Program-made: the position numbers and the translations under genes
Shown here: positions 12,297 to 20,723 of the stretch, in pieces
Layout: every line of letters starts with the position of its first letter
Numbering within the stretch: the stretch's first letter is position 1
Notes under the pieces: model-generated
The model's input: the letters and a program-made list of their open reading frames with translations, nothing else
Told to the model about the DNA's origin: nothing
The model's database searches: none
Assembly (NCBI RefSeq): GCF_023721795.1
Contig: NZ_JAMQYE010000001.1
Span: forward strand, 930,001 to 994,000
DNA length: 64,000 bases
Reading direction: 5' to 3'
DNA from: Zeimonas sediminis
Lineage (GTDB): Bacteria > Pseudomonadota > Gammaproteobacteria > Burkholderiales > Burkholderiaceae_E

Positions 12297-13072
12297 ACGA
12301 ATCCCCGATGGTCCGCTTCGACAGGGTCTCCAAGCGCTACGGCCCGCTGACCGTGCTCGACGCGCTGGAGCTCGACATCGCCGCCAACGAGAAGGTCGCG
12401 ATCATCGGCCCCTCGGGCTCGGGCAAGACCACCGTGCTGCGGATGCTGATGACGCTCGAGCCGGTGGACGAAGGCGTGATCTGGATAGCCGGCGAGCCGC
12501 TCACCCACATGCCGCGCAACGGACAGCTCGTGCCCGCCGACCGCGCCCACCTGAAGCGGATGCGCGCCAACGTGGGCATGGTGTTCCAGCACTTCAACCT
12601 GTTCCCGCACATGAGCGCGGTGAAGAACTGCATGGAAGCGCCGATGACCGTGCTGGGGCTCTCGCGCGACGAGGCCCACGCGCGCGCCGCCGAGCTGCTC
12701 GCGATGGTGGGCCTGTCGGACAAGCTCGATCACTACCCCGCGCAGCTCTCAGGCGGCCAGCAACAGCGCGTGGCGATCGCCCGCGCGCTGGCGATGCGCC
12801 CGCGCGTCATGCTGTTCGACGAAGTGACCTCGGCGCTGGACCCCGAGCTGTGCGGCGAGGTCCTCAACGTGATCCGGGAACTGGGCGCCGCGCACGACCT
12901 GACCATGCTGATGGTCACGCACCAGATGGGCTTCGCGCGGGAGTTTGCCGACCGGGTGTGCTTCTTCGACCGGGGGAAGATCGCCGAGCAGGGGCCGCCC
13001 GAGGAGCTCTTTGCGGAGCCGAAGAGCGAGCGGACGCGGCAGTTCCTGAGTGCGGTGATGGCGGCGGGGTGA
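12293..13072 (+). CDS. ehuA: ectoine/hydroxyectoine ABC transporter ATP-binding protein
   Basis: ATPase of the polar amino-acid ABC family, 259 residues, with Walker A GPSGSGKTT (about 39-47), signature LSGGQQQR, Walker B VMLFDEVTSALD and the switch histidine in VTHQMGFA. A 10-residue insert between the Walker A helix and the Q-loop (MPRNGQLVPADRAHLKRMR region) is a feature of this amino-acid subfamily. It overlaps ehuD by 4 bases and ends the locus. The gene order B-C-D-A differs from the A-B-C-D order of the Sinorhizobium ehu operon. A short weak hairpin (arms 13072-13077 and 13083-13088) sits on the stop codon. Confidence 0.9.
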   Translation: MNESPMVRFDRVSKRYGPLTVLDALELDIAANEKVAIIGPSGSGKTTVLRMLMTLEPVDEGVIWIAGEPLTHMPRNGQLVPADRAHLKRMRANVGMVFQHFNLFPHMSAVKNCMEAPMTVLGLSRDEAHARAAELLAMVGLSDKLDHYPAQLSGGQQQRVAIARALAMRPRVMLFDEVTSALDPELCGEVLNVIRELGAAHDLTMLMVTHQMGFAREFADRVCFFDRGKIAEQGPPEELFAEPKSERTRQFLSAVMAAG

Positions 13073-13159
13073 ACCGGGGCTACCGGTTTCGCCCACGCGT
13101 GTCGACGACCAGGGGTTCTCCGTCGCGCCGACGCCAGGATCTCGGGGGCGGATCGCCGC

Positions 13160-13669
13160 TCAAGACGTCGCCATGGCCAGCGAAGCTGCTATCGCACCAA
13201 TGGACCTGAACAGCACGAACGGATCGTCGCGAGACGGCAGGAAACCCCGACGCTGCCAGAACTGTGCCGCCTCCACGTCCAGCGCCTTGACCACGAGCGT
13301 GCGGCCGCCGATCAGCTCCGCCGCCCGAACACTACGCTCCAGCGCGTGCTTCAACAGACCCGTGCCGATTCCCCTGCCCGCCCACGACACATCCGTGGCC
13401 AGCTGGCCCAGCAGCAGACAAGGCACCGGATCCGGCGGCTGTCCGGTGCGGATGGACCGCGGCATCGCCGCTGGCACCACCGCCGTCGGAGCGAGTCCGT
13501 AGTAGCCGACCACCCGCCCCGAATCGTGAACGACCATGACGGCCGTAAAGCCCTTTCGGTGGTTGGACAATGCATGCGTACGGAGCCAGTGATCGAGCGC
13601 CGGCTTGCCGCAGGAGAAGCCGGAGAGGTCATGCGCAGGAGCGAGCGGCTCGGGCGCGGAGATCGCCAC
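13160..13669 (-). CDS. GNAT acetyltransferase toxin (TacT type)
   Basis: A 169-residue GNAT protein of the type encoded downstream of DUF1778 antitoxins. In such pairs (TacAT, AtaRT, KacAT) the toxin acetylates charged tRNAs and stops translation. Typical features are visible: F-x-C-G-x-x-x-L-D-x-W-L near residues 18-28, GYYGLAPTAV, the LLLGQLATD strand and the acetyl-CoA loop GRGIGTGLL. The start is a GTG at 13669, only 3 bases after the antitoxin stop, so the pair is translationally coupled with the antitoxin first. The target tRNA is not predictable. Confidence 0.85.
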   Translation of the reverse strand: MAISAPEPLAPAHDLSGFSCGKPALDHWLRTHALSNHRKGFTAVMVVHDSGRVVGYYGLAPTAVVPAAMPRSIRTGQPPDPVPCLLLGQLATDVSWAGRGIGTGLLKHALERSVRAAELIGGRTLVVKALDVEAAQFWQRRGFLPSRDDPFVLFRSIGAIAASLAMATS

Positions 13670-13672
13670 GTT

Positions 13673-13972
13673 TCACCGCTCGGCGACAGCGCCCGATTCC
13701 CAGGGCGCTGGCCGGCGGGCAAGTTCGACCATCTCGGGAACCGGCTCGGCCGGCCCCGAAAGGGCGTCCACGAACGCGGCAAAGCCCTCGGGGCTCATGC
13801 GGACCAGTGCGGCCTCCATCACGACGTCCTCGGCCGCGCGCACCGCGGCTTCCCGCACGAAATCGGTCCGCGAGCGGCCGCGCAAGCTTGCGGCGCGATC
13901 GATCAGCGCGACATCCGCCTCGGGAAGGCGCATCGAGATCGGATATTCCTTGCGGTCTGCGGATGCGGGCAT
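13673..13972 (-). CDS. DUF1778 ribbon-helix-helix antitoxin (TacA type)
   Basis: A 99-residue DUF1778 protein: the N-terminal ribbon-helix-helix part (RKEYPISMRLPEADVALIDRAA) binds DNA as a dimer, and the C-terminal half (FDAL-like AFVDALSGPAEPVPEM) wraps the acetyltransferase toxin. The ATG at 13972 is preceded by AGAGAGG; the longer upstream open frame has no family similarity. Such antitoxins bind their own promoter together with the toxin, and a palindrome TAGCGCTA lies just upstream. Confidence 0.85.
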   Translation of the reverse strand: MPASADRKEYPISMRLPEADVALIDRAASLRGRSRTDFVREAAVRAAEDVVMEAALVRMSPEGFAAFVDALSGPAEPVPEMVELARRPAPWESGAVAER

Positions 13973-14004
13973 CGTTGCCTCTCTGTCGTGCAAAATCCGG
14001 GTTG

Positions 14005-14033
14005 ATTGTAGCGCTAAACGCAATACATCTACA
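14005..14033 (-). promoter_or_regulatory. candidate promoter/operator of the toxin-antitoxin pair
   Basis: On the minus strand TACAAT (14010-14005) is a good -10 about 33 bases before the antitoxin ATG. It overlaps the perfect 8-base palindrome TAGCGCTA (14009-14016), and a wider inverted pair TGTAG (14007) / CTACA (14029) encloses it. A palindrome overlapping the -10 is what an autorepressing ribbon-helix-helix antitoxin would need. The -35 is not clear. Confidence 0.45.
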
Positions 14034-14196
14034 CCATCCTGCCCACATCCGGCAGGCGGGGAGCCGAGTGATGAGACTCTACGAGCTCGGCGAATATCCC
14101 GCACTTGCACGTTCGGCCTATGTCCTGGTGTGATCGCCGAAGGAACCCCGCCCCGGAATCCTCTTCTTCGACTGCGTCGAGACGAAAGGAGTTCGC

Positions 14197-15516
14197 TTGT
14201 CTTCGTTCACCTCGTTCCAGCAGGACCCCGGCGACATCGCCGGAATCCAGGCCGCATTCGATGCAGGCGAATCCGACCCCGTGGCGCTGCTCGAGTCCCT
14301 TCTGCGCCGGATCGACGAAGCCGAACCCCACGTGCACGCATGGACGTCGGTGGATTGCGAGGGCGCGCTGCAACAGGCCGTGCAGGCCCGCGATTCGCTG
14401 AACCGGGGTGGGCGGCGCAGCCCCATGCACGGAATTCCGGTGGCCATCAAGGACGTCATCGACGTCGCGGGCTTCCCGACCCGGGCAGGCAGCCGCGCCC
14501 GGACCGGGCAAGGGCCAGCGGCACGGGATGCCGACGTCGTCCGCGCGCTGCGCGCCGCAGGCGCGGTGATCCTGGGCAAGACCCACACGACCGAGTTCGC
14601 CTACTTCGATGGCGTGCCGCCCACGCGCAACCCGTGGAACACGGCGCACACGCCGGGCGGCTCCAGCGCGGGCTCGGCGGCGGCGGTCGCGGCCGGCATG
14701 GTGCCCGCCAGCCTGGGCACCCAGACCGCAGGCTCGGTGGTGCGCCCCGCCGCCTACTGCGGCATCGCGGCGTTCAAGCCCACCGGCCAGAACATGAGCA
14801 CCCACGGCGTGGTGCCGCTCGCGCCGGCCTTCGACACGCTCGGCTGGTTCGGTCACCGCTTCAGCGATGTGGCGGCCATCGGCGCGGCGCTGCATGCGCA
14901 GCGCTTCCTGGCGCCCGCCCGGCCGGATTCCCTGCGCGTGGCCTTGCCCGACGACGCCTTGTTTGCCGATGCGAGCCCGGCAGTGATGGACAATCTGGAC
15001 CGTACCGTGCAGGCCCTCGCTCGAGCGGGACATCGCATCGACCGGACTGCGGCGCCCGTGGCGCTCGCCGACGCGATCGCCGCGCACAAGACCGTGCTCG
15101 AGTACGAGCTGTCGCGGCTGCATGGCGAACTCGCCACCGAGCACGCGCAGGTCCTGTCGCCCGGCTGGCTGGCCGCGATCGAACGCGGCTCGAGCATCCG
15201 CAACGAGGATCACCTGGCCGCGCGCGCTTTCATCCAGCAGGCCCAGAAGACTTGCTGGGCCGCATGGGCCGACTGGGACCTCCTGCTGGTGCCGGCAGCG
15301 CCCGATACCGCGCCGGCGGGGATGCCCACCGGGGACCCGCGCTACATCATCCCCTTCACCGCCCTGGGCGGTCCGATCGCCACCCTTCCGGTGTCGCTCT
15401 CGACGAATGGCCTGCCGCTGGGCGTCATGCTCTGCGGCCGCCCGGGAAGCGATGCGGGGCTGATGGCGGATGCGCTGACCCTGGCTTCGGCCATCGAGGC
15501 GCCCCGGAATTGGTGA
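14197..15516 (+). CDS. amidase-signature family hydrolase
   Basis: Hydrolyses an amide or related C-N bond. The 439-residue protein shows the full amidase-signature triad: Lys85 (in AIKDVID), Ser156 (GGSSAGS) and nucleophile Ser180 ([10 protein letters not shown]); the Ser-Ser spacing of 24 residues is the family standard. The start is a TTG at 14197 with AAAGGAG 5-6 bases upstream. Related proteins include aliphatic/aryl amidases, allophanate hydrolase and GatA. GatA is unlikely because no gatB or gatC is nearby. A nitrile hydratase operon lies 4 kb away, which makes an amide-hydrolysing role attractive but unproven. Confidence 0.85.
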   Translation: MSSFTSFQQDPGDIAGIQAAFDAGESDPVALLESLLRRIDEAEPHVHAWTSVDCEGALQQAVQARDSLNRGGRRSPMHGIPVAIKDVIDVAGFPTRAGSRARTGQGPAARDADVVRALRAAGAVILGKTHTTEFAYFDGVPPTRNPWNTAHTPGGSSAGSAAAVAAGMVPASLGTQTAGSVVRPAAYCGIAAFKPTGQNMSTHGVVPLAPAFDTLGWFGHRFSDVAAIGAALHAQRFLAPARPDSLRVALPDDALFADASPAVMDNLDRTVQALARAGHRIDRTAAPVALADAIAAHKTVLEYELSRLHGELATEHAQVLSPGWLAAIERGSSIRNEDHLAARAFIQQAQKTCWAAWADWDLLLVPAAPDTAPAGMPTGDPRYIIPFTALGGPIATLPVSLSTNGLPLGVMLCGRPGSDAGLMADALTLASAIEAPRNW

Positions 15517-15546
15517 GGCGCAAGCACGCGAGGCGCAGAAAAAGCA

Positions 15547-15579
15547 AAACGCCGGCTCGATCTCTCGAAGCCGGCGTTT
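15547..15579 (-). terminator. bidirectional terminator between amidase and tRNA-fMet
   Basis: Perfect 11-bp arms 15547-15557 and 15569-15579. On the minus strand the hairpin is followed by a T-rich run and lies directly after the tRNA 3' end. On the plus strand TTTCTT follows, so it can also end the amidase transcript. Confidence 0.75.
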
Positions 15580-15587
15580 CTTGAAAC

Positions 15588-15664
15588 TGGTTGCGGGGGC
15601 AGGATTCGAACCTGCGACCTTCGGGTTATGAGCCCGACGAGCTGCCAGACTGCTCCACCCCGCG
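15588..15664 (-). tRNA. initiator tRNA-fMet (CAT)
   Basis: 77 bases including an encoded CCA. It folds into a complete cloverleaf with anticodon CAT. Initiator identity is shown by the C1:A72 mismatch at the end of the acceptor stem and by three consecutive G:C pairs (GGG/CCC) at the base of the anticodon stem. Confidence 0.97.
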
Positions 15665-15677
15665 TCTGGAGAACGAA

Positions 15678-15707
15678 ACTATAGCACTGTTTCGCTGCGC
15701 TGCGCAA
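15678..15707 (-). promoter_or_regulatory. promoter of tRNA-fMet
   Basis: On the minus strand TTGCGC (15707-15702), an 18-base spacer and TATAGT (15683-15678) preceded by TGC give a -35 plus extended -10 promoter. Transcription would begin about 6 bases before the mature tRNA. Confidence 0.65.
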
Positions 15708-15775
15708 ACCGGGGCCTGCCCGATCCACGCCAGGGGGCTCGCTGCTACACTGCGGCGAACCCCGATCCGACCCCC

Positions 15776-16324
15776 ATGAAATTCTGTTCGCTCTGTGGCA
15801 ACGAGGTTTCGCTGGGCGTGCCGCCCGGCGACAACCGCCCCCGCTTCTCGTGCGCGGGTTGCGGCACGATCCACTACCAGAACCCGAACATGGTCCTCGG
15901 CACCATCCCCATCTGGGAGAACCGGGTGCTGCTGTGCCGCCGGGCGATCGAGCCGCGCTACGGCTACTGGACGCTGCCTGCCGGCTTCATGGAGAACGGC
16001 GAGACCACCGCCGAAGGCGCCGAGCGCGAGACGATGGAAGAGGCCGGCGCGCGCATCCGCATCGGCGAACTGTTCTCGATGATCGACGTGCCGCAGGTCC
16101 AGCAGGTTCATGTGTTCTTCCGGGCCGACATGCTCGGCCCCGAGCTCGACCCCGGGCCCGAGAGCCTCGAGGCCCGGCTGTTCGCCGAGGAGGAGATCCC
16201 GTGGCCGGAGATCGCCTTCCGCACGGTGGAGCAGACGCTGCGCTGGTATTTCGAGGACCGGCGCAACGGTAGTTTCGGCACGCACACCGGCGCGGTGCGC
16301 TACCGCGAGCGGTCGAAGGCCTGA
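15776..16324 (+). CDS. zinc-ribbon NUDIX hydrolase
   Basis: A 182-residue hydrolase of nucleoside-diphosphate-linked compounds. An N-terminal zinc ribbon has cysteines 4, 7, 26 and 29. The NUDIX domain follows with a perfect box Gly70-x5-Glu76-x7-Arg84-Glu85-x2-Glu88-Glu89-x-Gly91. A zinc ribbon fused to NUDIX resembles NudC (NADH pyrophosphatase / RNA de-NADing), but the protein is shorter and lacks the NudC-specific tail I would expect, so ADP-ribose- or NAD-type substrates are only likely, not certain. No clear ribosome binding site precedes the ATG, which is fixed by the first zinc cysteines. Confidence 0.88.
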   Translation: MKFCSLCGNEVSLGVPPGDNRPRFSCAGCGTIHYQNPNMVLGTIPIWENRVLLCRRAIEPRYGYWTLPAGFMENGETTAEGAERETMEEAGARIRIGELFSMIDVPQVQQVHVFFRADMLGPELDPGPESLEARLFAEEEIPWPEIAFRTVEQTLRWYFEDRRNGSFGTHTGAVRYRERSKA

Positions 16325-16379
16325 GCGCGCGATCACGCCGCGGCGACCGGCCCGCCAGGTACACGAGGAGGAGACCCCG

Positions 16380-17105
16380 ATGCATCGACGAGGATTCCTG
16401 ATCGGATGCGCGGCCGCCGGCGCGGTTGACGGCGCCGCGCTGGCCCAGGCGATCGGCCAGGCCGCGGTCCAGGCGCCCGGCGACACGGCCCGGCGATGGC
16501 AGCGCGCACTGCTGGTCGGCGAGGACGGCAAGCCGCTGCTGGCCTCGCGCATCCCCGAGCGCACCAACCTGCTGTTCCACTACCCGTTCGTGGGCACGCC
16601 GGCCTTCCTGCTGAACCTGGGCAAGCCCACGAAGCGCGAGGTGGCGCTCGCCACCGAGGAAAAGGCCCGCTACACCTGGGCCGGCGGCGTGGGCCCCAAG
16701 CGCTCGATCGTGGCCTACTCGGCGATCTGCGCGCACAAGATGGCCTATCCGGCGAAGGAGATCAGCTTCATCAGCTATCGCGCCGAGACCTCGCCGATCT
16801 CGAAGCGCGGCGAGGTCATCCACTGCTGCGCCGAGCACAGCCAGTACGACCCGGCCGACGGCGCACGGGTGCTGGCCGGCCCGGCCACCCAGCCGCTGGC
16901 CGCGATCCTGCTCGAGCACGACCCAGCCACCGACCAGATCTACGCGACCGGCACGCAGGGCGGCGAGCTCTTCGACGGCTTCTTCGAGCGCTTCGCGATG
17001 AAGCTCTCGCTCGAGCACGGCGGGCGCGAGCGCCAGCCGGCCCCCGAGCGCTGCCTGGTTCAGCCGATCGAGAACTACTGCCGGCAGCTGATGCGCTGCG
17101 CCTGA
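16380..17105 (+). CDS. Tat-exported Rieske [2Fe-2S] protein
   Basis: A 241-residue exported iron-sulfur protein. The N-terminus MHRRGFLIG has the twin-arginine motif followed by a hydrophobic, alanine-rich segment. A Rieske fold is indicated by Cys117-x-His119 and Cys150-x-x-His153, the two ligand pairs. The usual second cysteines that form the stabilising disulfide in CTHLGC/CPCHGS are not in place (CAHKMA and CCAEHS), so the cluster environment is non-standard. A strong GAGGAGGAG lies upstream. The gene overlaps aat by one base (TGATG). It resembles small Rieske subunits of respiratory oxidases, but no partner subunit is adjacent, so its role is unknown. Confidence 0.75.
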   Translation: MHRRGFLIGCAAAGAVDGAALAQAIGQAAVQAPGDTARRWQRALLVGEDGKPLLASRIPERTNLLFHYPFVGTPAFLLNLGKPTKREVALATEEKARYTWAGGVGPKRSIVAYSAICAHKMAYPAKEISFISYRAETSPISKRGEVIHCCAEHSQYDPADGARVLAGPATQPLAAILLEHDPATDQIYATGTQGGELFDGFFERFAMKLSLEHGGRERQPAPERCLVQPIENYCRQLMRCA

Positions 17106-17872
17106 TGAGCGGACGGCCACGCACGCCGCTGCCCTGGGTCGGCCGGCACGACATGCTGCCCGACCCGCGGCTCGCCTGGCGCGAGCCGAACGGGCTGCTG
17201 GCCGCCGGCGCCGATCTCTCTCCCGAGCGGCTGCTCGAGGCCTATTCTCGAGGCATCTTCCCCTGGTACTCGGACGGCCAGCCGGTGCTGTGGTGGTCGC
17301 CCGATCCGCGCATGGTGCTGTACCTGGACGAGTTCCGCCTGCATCGGTCGCTGGCGAGGACGATCCGCCGGAACTGCTTCGCGGACACGAGAACGGACGG
17401 GCCCGCCGCCGACGCGACGCCCCGCTGGCAGGTCACGCTGAACGGCGCCTTCGACGAGGTGATGCGCGCCTGCGCCGCGCCGCGCGACGCCGACGGCGGC
17501 ACCTGGATCACCACCGACATCCTTTCCGCCTACCAGGGGCTGCACCGGCTCGGCCACGCGCACTCGGTCGAGGTGCGCGAAGGCGGGCGCCTGGTCGGCG
17601 GGCTGTACGGCGTCTCGATCGGCCGGATGTTCTACGGCGAGTCGATGTTCGCGCGAGTCACCGACGCCTCGAAAGTGGCGCTCGCGGCGCTGGTCGCCAC
17701 GCTGCGGGAGCACGGTTTTCGCGTGATAGACTGCCAGCAGAACACCGGCCATCTGGCTTCGCTCGGCGCTCGCGAAATCCCGCGCGAGGCTTTCCTGCAG
17801 GAGATCGCCGGACTCATCCGGCAGCCCGGCCCCGACTGGCAGGCGATGCGCATCGAGCTTCCTCACGCATGA
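17105..17872 (+). CDS. aat: leucyl/phenylalanyl-tRNA-protein transferase
   Basis: Transfers Leu or Phe from tRNA to proteins with N-terminal Lys, Arg or Met, marking them for ClpS/ClpAP degradation. The 255-residue protein contains the family blocks [36 protein letters not shown] and [18 protein letters not shown], and ends with [20 protein letters not shown]. The start at 17105 overlaps the previous stop, and the stop overlaps bpt (ATGA). Paired with bpt, it makes both branches of the bacterial N-degron pathway. An internal Met at residue 17 is a possible alternative start. Confidence 0.96.
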   Translation: MSGRPRTPLPWVGRHDMLPDPRLAWREPNGLLAAGADLSPERLLEAYSRGIFPWYSDGQPVLWWSPDPRMVLYLDEFRLHRSLARTIRRNCFADTRTDGPAADATPRWQVTLNGAFDEVMRACAAPRDADGGTWITTDILSAYQGLHRLGHAHSVEVREGGRLVGGLYGVSIGRMFYGESMFARVTDASKVALAALVATLREHGFRVIDCQQNTGHLASLGAREIPREAFLQEIAGLIRQPGPDWQAMRIELPHA

Positions 17873-18687
17873 CGCACCCGAAGGAACTGCCGTTCGCGGC
17901 CCTGCAGTTCTACGCAACGGCCCCCTATCCCTGCAGTTACCTGCCCGGGCGCCAGGCCCGCTCCCAGGTCGCCACCCCGAACCACCTGATCAACGCCGAC
18001 GTCTACGGCGAGCTGGTGCGCGCCGGGTTTCGCCGCAGCGGCATCTTCACCTACCGGCCCTACTGCGACGGCTGCAAGGCCTGCGTGCCGGTGCGCGTGC
18101 CGGTGGCGGCGTTCCGCCCCACCCGCAGCCAGCGTCGCGCCAAGGCCCGGCACGCCGACCTGAAGCCGCTGGTCACCCGGCTGGGTTTCTCGGCCGAGCA
18201 CTACGCGCTGTACCTGCGCTACCAGTCGAGCCGGCACGCCGGCGGCGGCATGGACCACGACAGCCGCGAGCAGTACGCGCAGTTCCTGCTGCAGAGCAAG
18301 GTCAACACCCGGCTGGTCGAATTCCGCGATCCGGACGGCGTGCTGCGGATGGTGTCGATCATCGACGTGCTCGACGACGGCCTGTCTTCCGTCTACACCT
18401 TCTTCGACCCCGACACGCCGCGGTCGAGCTACGGCACCTGGAACATCCTGTGGCAGATCGAGCAGTGCCGAGAGCTCGGCCTGCCGTACCTGTACCTCGG
18501 CTACTGGATCGGCGAGAGCCCGAAGATGTCGTACAAGGCGAATTTCCGGCCGATCGAGCGCCTGGTCGCGGGCGCCTGGGAGCCCTTCCCCGATGACGAG
18601 GCCGTGCCCGTGGAGCCGGCCTCCGCGGAGCCGGCTCCCGCAGCGCCAGCTCCCGGAATCCCCGTCCCGCACGCCCCGCGCGAATGA
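17869..18687 (+). CDS. bpt: aspartate/glutamate leucyltransferase
   Basis: Attaches leucine to N-terminal Asp or Glu (bacterial ATE1-like), creating a primary N-degron. The 272-residue protein starts with the conserved [15 protein letters not shown] segment and has the [14 protein letters not shown] cysteine block and the [18 protein letters not shown] region. C-terminal [20 protein letters not shown] is the catalytic GNAT-like core. A proline/alanine-rich tail of about 30 residues follows and is probably disordered. It overlaps aat at the start and pyrD at the end by 4 bases each. Confidence 0.95.
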   Translation: MTHPKELPFAALQFYATAPYPCSYLPGRQARSQVATPNHLINADVYGELVRAGFRRSGIFTYRPYCDGCKACVPVRVPVAAFRPTRSQRRAKARHADLKPLVTRLGFSAEHYALYLRYQSSRHAGGGMDHDSREQYAQFLLQSKVNTRLVEFRDPDGVLRMVSIIDVLDDGLSSVYTFFDPDTPRSSYGTWNILWQIEQCRELGLPYLYLGYWIGESPKMSYKANFRPIERLVAGAWEPFPDDEAVPVEPASAEPAPAAPAPGIPVPHAPRE

Positions 18688-19724
18688 ACCCCTATCCCTT
18701 TGCCCGCCCTCTCCTGTTCTCGCTCGATCCCGAACGCGCCCACGACCTGACGCTGGGCGCGCTCGACGGTGCCGCCTGCAGCGGGCTGCTGCGGCTGGTG
18801 GCCGGCCCGACGGTCGACGATCCGGTCGAGGTGATGGGCCTGCGCTTCGCCAATCGCGTGGGCCTGGCCGCGGGGCTGGACAAGAACGGCGCGCACGTCG
18901 ACGCCTTCGGCGCGATGGGTTTCGGCTTCGTCGAGGTCGGCACCGTTACGCCGAAGCCGCAGCCCGGCAACCCGAAGCCGCGCATGTTCCGGCTGCCCGA
19001 GCGGCGCGCGCTGATCAACCGGATGGGCTTCAACAACGACGGCGTCGACGCCTTCGTGCGCAACGTGGAGCGCGCGAAGTGGCGCGGCGTGCTGGGCCTG
19101 AACATCGGCAAGAACGCGGCCACGCCGATCGAGGACGCGGCCAGCGACTACCTGTTGTGCCTGGAGCGGGTCTACCCGCACGCCGGCTACGTGACGGTGA
19201 ACATCTCGTCGCCGAACACGAAGAACCTGCGCGACCTGCAGGGGGGCGACGCGCTCGACGCGCTGCTCGGCGCGCTGGTCGACAGGCGCGAGGCGCTGGC
19301 CGGCCGGCACGGCCGCCGCGTGCCGCTCGCGCTGAAGATCGCGCCGGATCTCGACGAATCGCAGGTCGACGCGATCGCGGCGCTGCTCGCGCGCCACGGC
19401 ATCGACGCGGTGATCGCCACGAACACCACGGTGTCGCGCGAGGCGGTGGCCGGCCTGCCGCACGCCGACGAGGCCGGCGGGCTCTCAGGCGCGCCGGTCT
19501 TCGAGCTCTCGAACCGGGTGATCCGGATGCTGCGCGCGCGGCTGCCGGCCGGCTACCCGATCGTCGGCGTGGGCGGCATCATGAGCGCGGCCGACGCGCT
19601 GGCCAAGATCGAGGCCGGCGCGACGCTGGTGCAGGTCTACACCGGTCTGATCTACGAAGGGCCGGCGCTGGTGGGCGCCTGCGCGCGTGCGCTGCGCGAC
19701 GCGGCGCGCGTCAGTCGGCCTTGA
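18684..19724 (+). CDS. pyrD: dihydroorotate dehydrogenase (quinone), class 2
   Basis: Oxidises dihydroorotate to orotate and passes electrons through FMN to ubiquinone, the fourth step of pyrimidine synthesis, at the inner membrane. The 346-residue protein has the class-2 N-terminal helices ([15 protein letters not shown]), the [13 protein letters not shown] segment, the catalytic-serine block [15 protein letters not shown] and the FMN phosphate loop [11 protein letters not shown]. It starts within the bpt stop and ends 14 bases inside the oppositely oriented nitrile hydratase accessory gene, so the two genes overlap tail to tail. Confidence 0.96.
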   Translation: MNPYPFARPLLFSLDPERAHDLTLGALDGAACSGLLRLVAGPTVDDPVEVMGLRFANRVGLAAGLDKNGAHVDAFGAMGFGFVEVGTVTPKPQPGNPKPRMFRLPERRALINRMGFNNDGVDAFVRNVERAKWRGVLGLNIGKNAATPIEDAASDYLLCLERVYPHAGYVTVNISSPNTKNLRDLQGGDALDALLGALVDRREALAGRHGRRVPLALKIAPDLDESQVDAIAALLARHGIDAVIATNTTVSREAVAGLPHADEAGGLSGAPVFELSNRVIRMLRARLPAGYPIVGVGGIMSAADALAKIEAGATLVQVYTGLIYEGPALVGACARALRDAARVSRP

Positions 19725-20070
19725 GCAGGCTCGCCGAACGGGCCACCCGCGCGTAGGCGCGGATCGCCTCGCGGTGCGAGGCCAGCTGCAGCGGGCCAGC
19801 CAGGTCCTTGTCGTGCAGCAGGCGCTCCAGCGCGTCGAGCCAGTGCAGCCAGTAGGTGTCGCCGAGGTCCGGGTCGCCGTCGGCCTGCGCGTCGCGGATC
19901 GCCTGCGACAGGCAGCGCACCCACTCGGGCCAGGAGAAGTGGCCGGCCTCGTGCATCGCCAGCGTGATCGCGAAGAGTTGCGCCTGCCAGGGCTCGGCGA
20001 AGGCCGCGCCGGTGCTCTCGGGCAAGCCGCAGGCGGCGACCGCGTCGGCGATCGAGCGGATCTCGCTCAC
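19711..20070 (-). CDS. nitrile hydratase accessory protein (P14K-type activator)
   Basis: A 119-residue protein that resembles the N-terminal part of the nitrile hydratase beta subunit ([47 protein letters not shown]), as the P14K/NhlE-type activators do. Such proteins bind the alpha subunit, carry cobalt into the site by subunit swapping and allow cysteine oxidation. It starts with a GTG that overlaps the beta-subunit stop (GTGA). Its position as third gene after alpha and beta is the standard order for cobalt-type enzymes. Its 3' end overlaps the end of pyrD by 14 bases. Confidence 0.85.
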   Translation of the reverse strand: MSEIRSIADAVAACGLPESTGAAFAEPWQAQLFAITLAMHEAGHFSWPEWVRCLSQAIRDAQADGDPDLGDTYWLHWLDALERLLHDKDLAGPLQLASHREAIRAYARVARSASLLKAD

Positions 20071-20723
20071 GCCGGCTCCAGGTACGGCTCCCAGCAGTCG
20101 ACGTAGACCGCCGAAGCGGTCGTGTCGGGCCCCCACAGGTCGGCCGCCTCGAAGCGCACCGAGTACAGCCACTGCGGGTTCTCGCCCTTGCCGTTACCGC
20201 TCGAGTCGGGGAACACGTGCACGCCGTGCACGATCGCGATCGTTCCGGGCCTGCCACGCGCGTAGCGCGGCAGGCGGGTGTGGCCGACCGGGTTCATCAG
20301 CTGCGTGCGAACCCGGTCGCCGACCGCGAAGCGCGCCGGCTGCGCGGCCTCGCGCTCGCTCGGGCCGCCGCGCGCGAGCATCGGCCCCACCTGTCCGGCC
20401 GACAGCGCCGGCGGGATCGCCGCCCGCGGGGCGAGCGCCTTGCCGGCAGCGATTTCCTCCGCGCTCAGGATGCCGCGCTCGGTCATCAGTTTCTCGAGCC
20501 CGGCGAGCCAGATCTCGTAGTAGCTGCTCGACAGGTACTGCGCGGGCGGCAGCGACTCGCGCGCCGCGCGCGACTGATCGATGTTCCAGCCGCCGATCGG
20601 GCCCATCAGGATGGTCATCGCCATCGCGTGGCGCTCCCACTCGTCGTGGAAGACCGGCTCGTTCGGCTCGGGGACGACCGGGCCGAAGCCGTGCTGGCCG
20701 CCGAGGTCCTGCGCGCCGTTCAT
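20067..20723 (-). CDS. nthB: nitrile hydratase subunit beta
   Basis: Beta subunit of the cytoplasmic nitrile hydratase heterodimer, 218 residues. It begins [16 protein letters not shown], the universal beta start, followed by [13 protein letters not shown] and [17 protein letters not shown]. The C-terminal SH3-like barrel contains [31 protein letters not shown]. The loop arginines that hydrogen-bond to the oxidised cysteines of the alpha subunit lie in the N-terminal half of this family. The ATG overlaps the alpha-subunit stop by 4 bases (ATGA), ensuring equal synthesis. Confidence 0.95.
   Translation of the reverse strand: MNGAQDLGGQHGFGPVVPEPNEPVFHDEWERHAMAMTILMGPIGGWNIDQSRAARESLPPAQYLSSSYYEIWLAGLEKLMTERGILSAEEIAAGKALAPRAAIPPALSAGQVGPMLARGGPSEREAAQPARFAVGDRVRTQLMNPVGHTRLPRYARGRPGTIAIVHGVHVFPDSSGNGKGENPQWLYSVRFEAADLWGPDTTASAVYVDCWEPYLEPA

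Noticed and set aside
14197-15516. Amidase considered as GatA (tRNA amidotransferase subunit)
   Set aside because: No gatB or gatC is adjacent, the start is a TTG in its own unit, and the sequence around the triad is closer to general amidases.
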